Under the pieces are notes generated by a model. That model did no database searches and had not been told where the DNA came from. It saw only the letters and a list, made by a program, of their open reading frames with translations. The translations under genes were made by a program, and so were the position numbers. Of a stretch of DNA of 64,000 nt, positions 10,880 to 21,609 are shown piece by piece. This DNA comes from Hygrocybe punicea (taxonomy: Eukaryota; Basidiomycota; Agaricomycetes; Agaricales; Hygrophoraceae), in assembly GCA_963556145.1 (NCBI GenBank), contig OY744469.1:5676767-5740766 (forward strand). The letters are read 5' to 3'. Every line of letters begins with the position of its first letter. The stretch's first letter is position 1.

Positions 10880-11277
10880 GGACTGGACAAGACTATGTGG
10901 AGACAGTACTTGCAGGGCCACTATGGGACTTTTATACCCAGGTTTACGACACTTGTGGGGTTGCAAAGGTCATGGAGGATGGTGCTCCGGTTCACAGAAG
11001 CAAGGTTGCAAAAAGATTCCATGATACAAACGCACTCGAGACTATTCCTCATCCAGCACAATCTCTGGATCCCAACCCAATCGAGCATGTCTGGAAAATG
11101 TTGAAGGTAGCAGTTAACAAGCGGCCAGAGATTCCTCGGAGCATTGACAAATTGAAGGAGGCACTTATCGAGGAATGGGAGAAAATCGACATTGAATTGA
11201 TCAATCGGCTCATTGAGAGCATGCCAGATCATGTTGACGCAGTCTTGAAGGCACAGGGAGGGTCTACGAGGTATTAG
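10880..11277 (+). pseudogene. Tc1/mariner-type DDE transposase, C-terminal fragment
   Basis: The reading frame encodes KVMEDGAPVHRSKVAKRF, PAQSLDPNPIEHVWKMLK and a C-terminal helix region ending MPDHVDAVLKAQGG. These are the second Asp region (EDGAPVH) and the D(P)NPIE acidic motif of the DDE_3 (Tc1/mariner-like) catalytic core, which cuts and pastes at TA. The 5' half, including the first catalytic Asp, is missing, because the chromovirus LTR abuts it at 10879. The C-terminus is intact to TAG at 11275-11277. The missing half could lie left of the window if the retrotransposon inserted into this gene. Confidence 0.85.
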
Positions 11278-11397
11278 ATAGTATGATAATCAGTGTGTGC
11301 TGCTGTCGGAGTATTTCTTTTGTTGTTGTAGATACACCGTGTCATGTGATGCTCAAAACTTTTGTCTGGCATCTGTACATAGCACAAAACATGTACT

Positions 11398-11688
11398 CTA
11401 AGCCAATTCATCACCAGACACCTCCATTTCCACCTCTTTTTCAGTCAAGGCCCCCTTCTTAGACCGTGGATATCTATGTAAGACTTGAAGACACTTGACA
11501 GCTGCGAGAAGCTGAGATAGGTATCTATTATATCTTGAGAAAGAGTCCTCATCAAGCTCGAGGTGACATTGATCAGGACTCAGGCTGTGAGGTCCGGGTA
11601 ACAACCATAGCAAGATGTCGGGAGACATGTGTAAATAGGTGTAGGCCTGCAATGCAGCCACCTTCTGGTGGACAGCACGGAACCTCAC
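11398..11688 (-). CDS. Hypothetical ORF fragment, unrecognised
   Basis: A 96-codon minus-strand ORF (RFRAVHQKVAALQAYTYLHM...DEDSFSRYNRYLSQLLAAV) has unbiased composition and a helical look. I do not recognise a family. It may be an exon of a host or transposon gene cut by the LTR starting at 11701. Low confidence that it is a gene. Confidence 0.25.
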   Translation of the reverse strand: MRFRAVHQKVAALQAYTYLHMSPDILLWLLPGPHSLSPDQCHLELDEDSFSRYNRYLSQLLAAVKCLQVLHRYPRSKKGALTEKEVEMEVSGDELA

Positions 11689-11700
11689 CGAGAATGCCGG

Positions 11701-11857
11701 TGGAGTGGTAGCAAGTGCCTAGTCACGTGATGAGGATCCCACGGTTCCTTGTAGATAGTTCCCTGTTTGGTAGTAGTTCCCAATCAAGCCTTCCTCGCCA
11801 GCTCCTCAGCAAGACTCTCCAGCTAGCCCTCGGAGAGGTACCTCCGTACCTCGCCAC
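11701..11857 (+). repeat. Solo short LTR (about 157 bp) with 4-bp TSD CCGG
   Basis: It starts TGGAGTGGTAGCAAGTGCCT, contains the family's GTCACGTGA box and CCCACGGTTC, and ends GTACCTCGCCA. CCGG precedes (11697-11700) and follows (11858-11861). It belongs to the same short-LTR family as 34404-34562, 39195-39347, 40579-40736, 44900-45050 and 63310-63467. Confidence 0.75.
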
Positions 11858-11864
11858 CGGTTCA

Positions 11865-12600
11865 CCCCAAGGTAAGAAATTGCGCCATGAGAGGCAAAAT
11901 TGGTCCAGACATGGATGATGCCTCAACATTTTTGGGAAATTGGGGCTGGATAAATAATTGGGCATTTTCTGGAATTTGGGACTTTTGGTCCAGATAAAAT
12001 GAGGCATAGGGTACTTTTTTTCATGAATTTGGTCCGGATGCCGCGCAGGCATCCCCACTTATATTCATGGGTCCTCATGATGACCGCTCCCTCCTATTAT
12101 GGTCCAATTATCGAGGTTCGAGTTCTCACATAAGAGGGAGAATTTACCGATCTAGGCCCAACTGGACATTGCTCCAAGGAGAATTACCAGATGAATACTG
12201 GTAAATTGAGCATTGCCAATGGTTGCCAGTATCAAGTTGTGTTCGAATGTAGGACGTGGAAATCTTCACCACATTTTACATCAGCGTCCACTGGCAGTAC
12301 CAGTACTGGTTTGAGTTCTCACAGGATAGCTTCAAACTCGACCAAGGGTATGGAATACTAACATCGTGGCGTTATCAGGTTAGTTTGCGCAATGCTGTCT
12401 GAATTAATTCAAGTTGGACCAATAGTCACTACATGGTATTACAGCAAGCCTCATGTTCTTCAAGGAGTGTCAAAAAACGGCTCGTGTCGTATGTCTGTGT
12501 TGACCAGATGCCTTATAAGGCATCTGGCCAGGACTTATGGTCCAGCCAATGAAAATCAAGGATGCTTTTAGAAATTTCTTCCCAGCCCTGCTCACTACCC
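11865..12600. other. No gene recognised
   Basis: AT-rich sequence between the solo LTR and the exonuclease-type gene. I see only short ORFs and no repeat that I can place. Confidence 0.5.
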
Positions 12601-13685
12601 TATTGCCCTTTTTTCTAACAATCTTTAATTTTACTATACCTCTGTCTATACATGGTCCACAAGACTCATTCTACTCATGGTGGGTTATGTCCTGGGGCTG
12701 GTCAAAAGTCATATGCAGTGTGGAATCCACCAATGCATCCCCTTCTTACACGATGTGTTTCTGGAACACAAAGAACACAAGGAGTGGTCCATCCTTTCTT
12801 TGAGCATTACATCAATGCTTCATCAGCAACAAATCTGGATGCAGTGCTGAAGTAGAAGACCCACGCAACCGAATCCAGTTGAGGCGAAGCAACCCTGGGC
12901 CTGGGGGATGGTGCGTCAAGTGTGTCGTTAGCTTTGGACAACAACGGTGTGTACATAGCACCATCACACTCAGGTTTCGATACTGGCATTTTCCTCTTGC
13001 AGGCATTATGGGACCATCTGCAATGCGAACGCCAGGACGCAGCAGAGGTCCTTGATGATCATTGCTCAGATGGCAACACACTCATCGAGGAAACCTTGCT
13101 GGATGATGAAGATGAACCAGAGGAACAGGCGGCACATGTCGCAAATGAGACAGCTGAGGCAGAACCAACCCAAGGTGCTCACCACAAATATTTATACAGC
13201 ACCCTGAACATGCTCAAGGCACAGATAATCAGACATGCATGTCCTGACTGCTATCGGAGTGGCACCTTTTGGATTCGTCCTCGTGATCCTGTTTTTGCGC
13301 TTAACCACATATGGACTACCACAAGTAAATTCTCTCCGATGGAGCTGTATCACCTCCATGTCTTTGTCTGGTTTCCAGACTTCCTTCCTGGTGCACCAAA
13401 GGAGTTTAAATGCCCAAAATGCTCTTGCCATTTAATCCATAACGGTGCATACATTTATTCTGGGTTTTTATCATTTCTAATATTTTATAGGCTATAACAC
13501 AAACCCCATTGCATGGCACATCAGGAATTTGCATGGAGATTACTTCCTCCTAACAAACTGCTTTCATTGTCCTTCCACAGCACTTGCACAAGCTGGCTGC
13601 AGGGCATCATTTCAAGGATCTGACCCCACAATTCCAAGTCTCTCACAACTGCCACCTCATGTTCAAATCGTGTTTCCAGGTACGT

Positions 13686-14758
13686 TGTAGAGACTCAATG
13701 TCCCCCTGAGTCTGTACTGTCAATATCTCATGAATCTGGACGAACCCGACACCTCCAAATGACTCACTTTCCAACCCAACGTAACCTGATGTGACATGAT
13801 GTGATGTGACTAGTGTTGCCTGAACTCAGCTGGTCAGGAAAAGCTGATCCCAGTTCTGATTTTTTGGTGCACAACCAGCTTTCTCACAGGCTGATATTTT
13901 GTAGCTAATGGTCTATAGCTACAAAATATCAGCCTGTGAGAAAGCTGGTTGTGCACCAAAAAATCAGAACCGGGATCAGCTTTTCCTGACCAGCCGAGTT
14001 GAGTCAACACTAGACATGACCTGATGTATGCCGCTTTGTCATGGCCACTTTTGGACCAAATCCGGCAGCCTCATAAGCCCCAGAGTCCCAATTCTAGGAG
14101 ACTGATCTCATCGGACTCGATTCCTGACTTTGGACTTGCCTTATATATGCATCCCCTTGTCCTTTCAGAGATATGTATGAATGTTTAGATCTTTTTCTTG
14201 GACATTCATTTTCCCCTCCATTTTCCTGTCTTCATTGCATTGCAACCCCCCTCTTCAGATCCCCTTTCCAACTTTCCTTTGTAGTTTCCATCAGCCAAAA
14301 TAGACATGACTGAAAGTAGACTACCCACTCATGTACTATAAAAACAGTCCCCAATGACTGTACAAGAAAGAGACACCCTTAGTCCCCATTTCCTTACAGT
14401 CAGAATCATGTTTTAATCCCTTCAAATGCTTGTCCTTGTAGACCCTTAGATTTTCATAGTTGACCTTGTCGTCTTTATCATTGTTCCATTATTTGTTCAT
14501 TGTTCCTGACCCAACCCAACCAAACCCGCCGTACCCGATGTCATTGGCATCGTTGGGTTCATTATTATTTATCCGTTTTCAGTTCGTTCATCACTGGGTT
14601 CATCATTATTTGTCCAGTTTTACATGGCGGCTTACATTTTTACTTCTATTTCCATTTCTTTACTATTATTCCTGACACTGATTATCCACCATCACTTCTA
14701 TGCTGACACCCTCAGGTTAGGATTTATATTCCAAAGCCACCCCGAACCCACATCTACA
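13686..14758 (+). repeat. Solo LTR, family TGTAGAGACTC, containing a hairpin MITE
   Basis: It starts TGTAGAGACTCAA and ends CACATCTACA. The flanks are ACGT (13682-13685) and ACAT (14759-14762), a 4-bp TSD with one CpG-to-CpA change. A TATATATGCATCCCC promoter-like block lies at about 14143-14156. Without the 202-bp MITE and its TSD it is about 863 bp. Sister copies are 22179-22983 and 34753-35650. It lies in the exonuclease-type gene. Confidence 0.8.
13811..14012. mobile_element. 202-bp near-perfect hairpin MITE with hAT-type ends
   Basis: TAGTGTTGCCTGAACTCAGC at one end mirrors ...GAGTTGAGTCAACACTA at the other, and almost the whole length folds as one hairpin around TAGCTAATGGTCTATAGCTA. 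Flanks are GATGTGAC (13803-13810) and GACATGAC (14013-14020): an 8-bp TSD in which the middle reads TG on one side and CA on the other, both derivable from CG. It is inserted in the solo LTR. Confidence 0.85.
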
Positions 14759-17725
14759 ACATAATTTCAAGCCCAATAGTAGCGGATTACTGATTTCCTT
14801 GCAGCATATCTCACTGCTAGGAGTGCAATAGATAAGGGCCTCATGGACGTGACACAGGCACTATTCACAGGTCGATTTGGTCCTGATCTGCTTGCTTCAT
14901 TACTTGCTGAGATGTGCTACTTACATCACTCATAATGCAAGCTCACTTATCTCGCTGCTGCTGCTCAGGTAAATGTGTCAAATATACCACCATTTTCAGA
15001 ATTTTCTGACAAGAATGCTTATGTGGGAACCTGACCATCAGTTCAGTTTTTCAAGTCTGTCTTTGTGGATTACAGCCAAGCGTTCCCAGCATTTTATGAT
15101 TGCATTGTTGCATCCTTGCCTGGGACTATCCTCAAAGGTGACCATACATTTAAGGTCAGAATTGTGTTTATGGAACATACCATATCAACTAACCGGCATT
15201 TTCTTAGATTATCAAGAATATGGCACATCTTGGTGGTCAGCCAATGCATACGGCATTATACACAGCTCTAAATAAGGATGAACAAGTTCATGGCCAAGGA
15301 CTTACACTAACAAAGTGTTTATTGCTTGTTAAAGATATGTATGCTGGTATTGCTAAGGGCCTCAAAGATCACAGCCATCCTCTGACAGCTTGGATGTGGA
15401 CTGATTTTGCCGCAGGTATTTGGAACTTATGTTTTTTTTCATAGGGATATTCTTATGGTGACTTTTCACAGGAGAGCTTTCATTCCACAAACTGGCTACC
15501 CTGTCACTCACAGAAAATGTTTCACACATTGATATTGACCCATATATTTATCTCCTGCCCTTGAAATTACCACCAGAACCTTATCACTGTCTCTACTATG
15601 AAATAGAGACCACCATTGACATGGCATGCTACAGTATTCTTTTGCTGCTACCTGACAATGATGATTCCCAACTTGTTATTGGCTTTGAGGTCAAATTTAA
15701 TGTGGATATCCCTGGAATGGGTAGTCAGCAGAAATCTCCTGTGGATGTGATACAGATTGCTTATGGCAATTCAGCATACATTTTCAAGGTAATGTTCTCC
15801 TAAAAAATTGATTGTATCAGCTAATGGTGAGAATTGTAAGGTTTCTGCATTTCAGTCGGGGTCCCAAGTGCCAGGGAATCTTTGATCTATCATCACCTCA
15901 TGCCCACCCAAAGTTTGTTTTTTTGATGGCCTATGTCACTATCTCAACATGATTATTAGATTCGAAAATTCATTTTGGCAGACCTCATGTGACTATGGCA
16001 ATCTTGGTCATTGAATAAGTGGGTGCCTGTGGAGGTTACAAGCTATATCAATCTTGATGAATTCGCACAACTGAAGGGTCAATCCTCCAGCCCTGCCAAG
16101 AGCTTATCACATCTCATGGCCATAGTACTTCAACACCAGTTATCTCCACCAAAGGATCTCCACCAAAGGATCTTCACCACTTATTGTGGTCTACAGGAAG
16201 TCTGGCTCAGTCTCAGCAGGATTTTGCTGCACTTGAGGCCTATGCAAGTTGGAAGATCTGGAAGAGCCTATTGTGTCTTTCTCCTGTTGGCCTGACATTG
16301 GATAAGCAGAATCTCACCATTGGCCAGCCAATTAGTCTTTATTTTGGGAAGAAGATTGTCGCACATGGTATTACTGTTGAACAACCCCAAAGACTGAATG
16401 TTGCCTTGGAGAGTGAGGAGACACGCATGATCAAGAATACACCATCTTGCATTGTTGTCAAAATTCAACATGTTCTCATTCCAGGCCATATTTCCAGCTA
16501 CCATTTGCAGCCACTTTCCCATCTGTAGACATCTCAGTCCTCATTTTGCCTCATTGCATCTTTATGGTGTGTTCAGACTTGGTCATCTGGACCACCAATA
16601 GATATTCCACCACCAATCAATACTTCCCCTGAAATGACAATATCTGCTGAGCCTGCGGCATCTGTGCCTCTCCCCCAAAGCACAATTCACAGTCAGGCCC
16701 CATATGACCAGTCCAAGTCTGAGCCTGAGTCTGAGTCTGACTCAGACTTTGGATCACTGGATGCACAGCATGATATTTATTGCAAAAATATCTTGAAGTT
16801 GTGTTAAAATTAATCTATGTTACTTTAATGTACCAAAAGCAACAAAATATTGCATAACTTTTATACATTTTCAACAAACATATAATGAACAAATAATGTA
16901 TTACTTTGTGTCCAGTGGGTGAGTAGCTTCATTCTTTATTTCATAACATTCATTGTGTTTGAAATAATACTTTGCTTAGAACTATGTAGAAATGCCACAA
17001 TATATTTTCAGAATCTTTCTTCTAATCATGTGTTGAAATAAAATAGATTAATTTTAAGATAACCTTTTCATATTTTTTTATCAAAATATTATACTGTGCA
17101 TCCCATGGATCAGACTCTGAGTTTTATTTTGAGTACATCTCATCAAGTGCAGGCATGCTGCAAAATATTGTGCCAAAGGTAACACACATTTATAATGTTG
17201 TTCTGATGTGTGCTTATGCAGTATAGGTCAACATGGATAGTGTTGCCGTAGTTCGGTTCCGAACCTAGCCGAACCCGGTTCAAACCCCGAACCGAACCCT
17301 AAGTTCGGTCTAAGTTCAGCCAAGTGCTGAACCGGACTGCGGGTTCAGTTCCGGGTTTCGAGGCCTGCCGGATTTCCTGAACGGCTCCAAACCGCGTTCA
17401 TAGTGTATTGCACGGGTACGGGTAAACCCGCGGGTATTGCCGCGGGTACAGCCACAGGTGCGGGTACGGGTACAGCAATTTGTACCCGTACGATTACCCA
17501 TACCCGCGACGGGTAACCCGTGACATTCAGTCACACGACTGATGCATCGGGTTCAAATGCAACCGCAACAATCCAACCACAACGACCACGACAACAAAAT
17601 AGAAGACCACGGTGACGAAGACCATGACAACGGCAATGGAGAGCGTGGCCAGGAGGGTGGTGCACCCACCTACCGGCCCCGGTACATATCTAGATTCTAC
17701 CTACATTGACATTGACTAATTCCAT

Positions 17726-17768
17726 ACCTCGCGAACACGCCCTGACGCGTCGACGTCGTTCGCGAGGT
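17726..17768. other. CCTCGCGAA...TTCGCGAGG inverted-repeat motif
   Basis: ACCTCGCGAA and TTCGCGAGGT form a perfect 10-bp inverted repeat around CTGACGCGTCGACG. It is one of three copies in this element (others 18066-18119 and 19106-19158). Confidence 0.85.
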
Positions 17769-18065
17769 GATAGGCACCAAGAAAGATGACGGGGCTCAAG
17801 ACTCATCCCAGGCCCCCCACATACTGGTCGGCAATGAGCCAGAGTGCCCGAAGACAACCACCCCCATTCACCTTGTGTCCACCAGCCCACGCGTCCACCG
17901 GCCCACGCGTCCAATGATGCATCAGCTGGCTTTGTGCCCACCACCCCCGTTCACCTCGCATCCACCAGCCCATGTGTCCACCGGCCCACGCGTCCAACGA
18001 CGCATCACCCGGCTTTGTGCCCACCCACCAACTCCACTGCACCGGGCCCGCACCCACACCCATTC

Positions 18066-18119
18066 CACCTCGTGCTCACACGGCATGCGTCAATTGACAC
18101 ATGTCCGGTGTCGCGAGGT
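18066..18119. other. CCTCGCGAA-type hairpin motif, second copy
   Basis: ACCTCGTG at the left and TCGCGAGGT at the right flank the core GCGTCAATTGACAC. Confidence 0.75.
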
Positions 18120-18455
18120 CAAAGGGTGTGCATGTCCAGTGTCGCGAGTGTGAGACCCGCGGGTTACCCGCTACGGGTACGGGTACGGGTCAGGTACGGG
18201 TAGGAAAAAAAAGACCCGGCACAAAACCCGTACCCGCGGTGATGGGTACGGGTATTCATGGGTATGGGTACAGGTATCCCCAAAAGTACACGGGGGTTAC
18301 CCGTGCAATACACTACGCGTTCAAACCGCGAACGCGGATATTTTTAAGGTATTGATTTCATTTGTTTTTCATATTTCTTTACTTACTATTTCGTGTTAAA
18401 CGGCATCATGTGACCAGCCGTGACCTTTCACGCAACACAGCAACTTCAACGCGGG

Positions 18456-18486
18456 TTGAACACAACACAAATTGTGTTGTGTTCAA
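18456..18486 (+). other. Perfect 15-bp hairpin just before the 5' splice site
   Basis: TTGAACACAACACAA, one base, then TTGTGTTGTGTTCAA. The stem ends two bases before the intron donor at 18489. The same hairpin sits at 33042-33070 before the donor at 33076, with weaker versions in 33975-36177 and 59973-61242. Confidence 0.85.
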
Positions 18487-18488
18487 AG

Positions 18489-18535
18489 GTAAGTTTCCAT
18501 TTTTTTCTTAACTTTACTAATGTTATTTGCGGCAG
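18489..18535 (+). other. Conserved 47-nt intron in hAT-like element
   Basis: GTAAGTTTCC at the donor, ACTTTACTAATG as branch-point-like sequence and TTTGCGGCAG at the acceptor. Equivalent introns of 46-49 nt occur at 33076-33121, 34299-34345, 42422-42467, 50064-50110, 55085-55133 and 60304-60350. Splicing is inferred from the consensus only. Confidence 0.75.
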
Positions 18536-18589
18536 GCAACTCGACTGCGACCACATCGCAACCACATTGGCACAAGATGAATGCCAACG

Positions 18590-19090
18590 CCAACACAATG
18601 CCAACGGACGCGGGGCAGCCGCAACACCACCACCACCACCACCAGCGGCGGCAACGGCAATGGCAAAGGCAACGGCAACCAGGCAACGACAACGGCAATG
18701 GCCAGCAGCAGCAGCAACAGCAGAAGCAGCAGCGCCGGCAGCAACAGCAGCAGCAGCAGCAGCAGCGGCAGCGGCAACAGCCAAAGCCATCCAACATCAC
18801 CACCAGCGGCAGCAACAACAATGGCAACCACAACTATGACGGCCAGCAGCAGCAGCAATGCCGGCAGCAGCAGCAACAGCAACAGCAGCAATGCCGGCAG
18901 CAGCAACGGCAGCAGCAGCAACGGCGGCAGCAGCAACGGCCACGACAGCAGCAGCAGCAGTGGCAGCAGCAACGGCAACAGCAGCAGCAGCAGCGCTGGC
19001 AGCAGCAACGGCGACGGCAGCAGCAGCAGCGCCGGCAGCGGCAGCAACGGCAGCAGTGACAGCGGCGGCAGCAGCAGCGCCGGACGGCTC
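18590..19090 (+). repeat. CAG/CAA/CGG trinucleotide payload
   Basis: About 500 bp of imperfect CAGCAGCAACGGCAG units. One frame after the intron reads as a Gln/Arg-rich peptide, another as Ser/Gly/Asn-rich and another as Ala/Thr-rich. Because all frames are open by composition, translation cannot be claimed. Confidence 0.8.
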
Positions 19091-19105
19091 CCCCGCAGCC
19101 CAACT

Positions 19106-19158
19106 ACCTCGCGAAGTGTAGCGCCGTATCGATTGATACGTGCCTGCCATTCGCGAGG
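19106..19158. other. CCTCGCGAA-type hairpin motif, third copy
   Basis: ACCTCGCGAA at the left, TTCGCGAGG at the right, with the core CGTATCGATTGATACG, itself a perfect palindrome. Confidence 0.85.
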
Positions 19159-21609
19159 AGAACAGAGCTCATGGGGTGAGCCCACCTCGGTCCGGGGTTC
19201 AGACCGCATCTGAACCCAGACCGAACGCGGAGAAACGGTTCAATGCCGTCTGGGTCCAGGTTTGGCCATGCGCCAAACCGGACCCAAAGTTCAGTTCGCG
19301 GTTCTGCCAAAAAGGGTCGGAACCGGACCAAACTGAACTTCGGCAACACTAAACATGGATGATGAGGACCCTGATCCTGAATATTCCCAGCTTGATGACA
19401 TCATGGCCAGCATCCCACTCAATGATGACTCTGATCTTGTTCAACCGGCAACTGCTACCACCCCACTTCTCACTCGCCTCCTAGATGACATATTCCATCG
19501 ACTTCTCAAAACACTCTCAAAGACACATTCAGGTTTCAAGCCATTTGCATGTGCATTCAGTGAGGCTTTACTCATTCCTGACAAGAGTGATGAAGATGCT
19601 GTCAAAACCTTCTATGCACAACGAAATATTCCATGGAGTGTTGCTCTGAAGTCGAAAGCCCATGCCATCCAATGATGTGTCCATCAGTATTGTCCACATC
19701 CAGCCTGACTAGTTCCTGACCTTGAGAAACTCTTTGCAAGCTGGCTGATGTCAAATGCTCAAACTATCCCAATGACAATCCATTCTTCAGTCATGAGTCA
19801 CACAAAGAAGCTGCAGGGATTTTGCAGGTTGCAGCTTGAGGGCTACTTTCAGATCCACTGGGATTTCCACTATATCACAAACATGGTGTTGACCCACATG
19901 GCCTAACGGTTTATTGGTGCATCCGAGGCAATAACCTGGAACACTTCCAGAATGGCATGGTGAAGACATGCAACCATGATACCACGACACTGAAAGACAT
20001 TGAGGGTGATGCCAATCTGGCAAAGCATCCTGAGCTGGTCCACAATCCCACTAACAATGTGTGGGTATGGGGCAAGGATGTTGGTACGATTCACATGTCC
20101 AGGTGGTTGATTTCTGTTCTCTGCTCTTCATATAACCTCTGGCTTCCAGACAGGATGTGTACTGCTGCAATCAATCCAGGAACCAATGACCTGAGGAGTA
20201 ATCTTTGCAAATTGATCTGGATTGCAGCACTTGAGTTCTGCAGCAATTGCAGTCAGGGACATTCCATATCCTATGTATGTTGCAGCTTGGACAATTTGAG
20301 ACCAAAGTAAAGGATGTTGCCAATTGATGTGAACAGCATCTGTCAGACTCATGTTCTCTGATTTGTGTTTCCTCCCACATGAATTTGGATCATGTAAGCT
20401 CTCTTGGAATGCACAATGGGGGCATGATGCCTCTGCCAGGCTGTGGGGAAAGGTAATCGTGGATGACATTGCTGCTTTGTCACGAAGAACATCATTGACA
20501 GTTGTTTCTGGCTTATTGGATGTCTGGTGAGACGAGTAACAGAAGAGTGTTGGATGCACTCACTTGAGCTTTTAAGCGGGCACAATGAGCACACTTGCGA
20601 TTCTGGGCTAACATCCTCTTCCTTGCTTTCTTCTCAATCAATTTAAGTGCATTGTTCTCAGCATGCCACCATATTTCATTCTCATGTTTGTCCTTCATTG
20701 CTGCATCCTGCTGGTATATTGCTATGAGATGTTGATCACAAGAGACAGGCTGAAAGAATTTAAATAAGCCAACACCAGATTCTGAAGAGGTTACACGAAG
20801 ATTGATAAAAGGCCAAGGGGCTCATGGGACAGCAGAGCCAGGTAGTGAAGCCATGGAAAGATCAGTCATGATCTCCACATCACTGTTGTCAGTGTTGGTG
20901 TTGCATTGGGAATCACCATCAGAAAGGTCCTTGGCATTGGGTTGGAAGTTGCCATCAGCAGGTCCTGCTGATGATGGAATGAGATTGTTGTGCTGGTGCA
21001 AGAATGACATATCAGGTCAATTTTAGATTAATGAAATAAATAGCACACCTGCATGATCCTTAAGTACTCTTGGATACAGAGGAAATGCTTGTTCTCATTG
21101 GTAAAGAGAGGATTGCCAAACAGGTTGTGTTGAATGATGTTGATCATCCCTATGGCACATGAATATGAATCCGACTGTAGCCTGTGTGGCATGCTTCCAG
21201 ATTCTTGGAACATTGGGAATCTGTGTAGGTTGAGCCATTGCTGGATGCACTTGACATCTTGAACTGGCCATGCCCATTCAAGAGTATCACTGTGTTTGAT
21301 CCATTTGTCAGGAGCATTGACAAACAAGACAGCCCAGTGCATCTTTTCTTTGTTGAAAGGTATGATGACAATCTCCAGAGACCCTTCATGAAGGTGGTTG
21401 CCAAGATTGCGTGCACAGGTGAAGCACCAGTGGTGCTCATACTGTTTCCAGCGGTCAGCATTGAGCTGGACAACAACGGAGAAGGTAAGATCTTCAACTG
21501 AGACATGTTCATGAAGACCAGGATTGAGATGAATACACCGGACAATGGGCTCATTTGTGGCATCAACAACACAACCACAGATCATCCACATTGATAAAAG
21601 CTCCACAAT

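Larger units (their letters stand above)
17238..19351 (+). mobile_element. hAT-like non-autonomous element, GGTTCG family, 2114 bp
   Basis: Ends TAGTGTTGCCGTAG...CTTCGGCAACACTA with a perfect 8-bp TSD AACATGGA (17230-17237, 19352-19359). The terminal 160 bp on each side are dense in GGTTCCGAACC/GGTTCGAACC words. Inside are GGTACGGGTA repeats (17410-17510, 18170-18280), a CATGTGACC box (18407-18415), a 47-nt GT-AG intron (18489-18535), a CAG/CAA-rich payload (about 18590-19090) and three CCTCGCGAA hairpins. No transposase is encoded. It splits an exon of copy A of the exonuclease-type gene right after a Val-Asn-Met-Asp reading. Confidence 0.93.
12660..20110 (+). pseudogene. Transposon-associated zinc-finger / DEDDy 3'-5' exonuclease gene, copy A
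   Basis: Scattered plus-strand exons recall a basidiomycete repeat-associated protein. About 12922-13490: an N-terminal region with two CPxC pairs (CPDCYRSGTFW, CPKCSCHL). About 15560-15800: exonuclease motif I as IGFEVKFNVDIPG, where active enzymes have D-x-E. About 16180-16270: the DEDDy motif III region (DFAALEAYASWKIW), expected as YAALDAYA. 17110-17237 joined to 19352-19670: SEFYFEYISSS...LLTRLLDDIFHRLLKTLS and onward. About 19780-20100: the C-terminal YxxxGVDPHGLTVY...CIRGNN region. It is broken by a solo LTR (13686-14758), a hAT-like element (17238-19351) and stops such as TGA after AHAIQ (about 19673), and both catalytic motifs are altered. Biochemical role in the mobile unit is unknown. 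Confidence 0.7.

Noticed and set aside
17410..18290. GGTACGGGTA repeats as telomeric sequence
   Set aside because: The unit is not a fungal telomere repeat and lies inside an element with intact TSD.
18590..19090. Poly-glutamine transcription factor
   Set aside because: The tract is transposon payload with all frames open, and no DNA-binding or other domain flanks it.
17238..19351. CACTA (EnSpm) transposon, because the element ends in CACTA
   Set aside because: The CACTA word is at the 3' end reading outward in the wrong orientation, and the TSD is 8 bp, not 3 bp.
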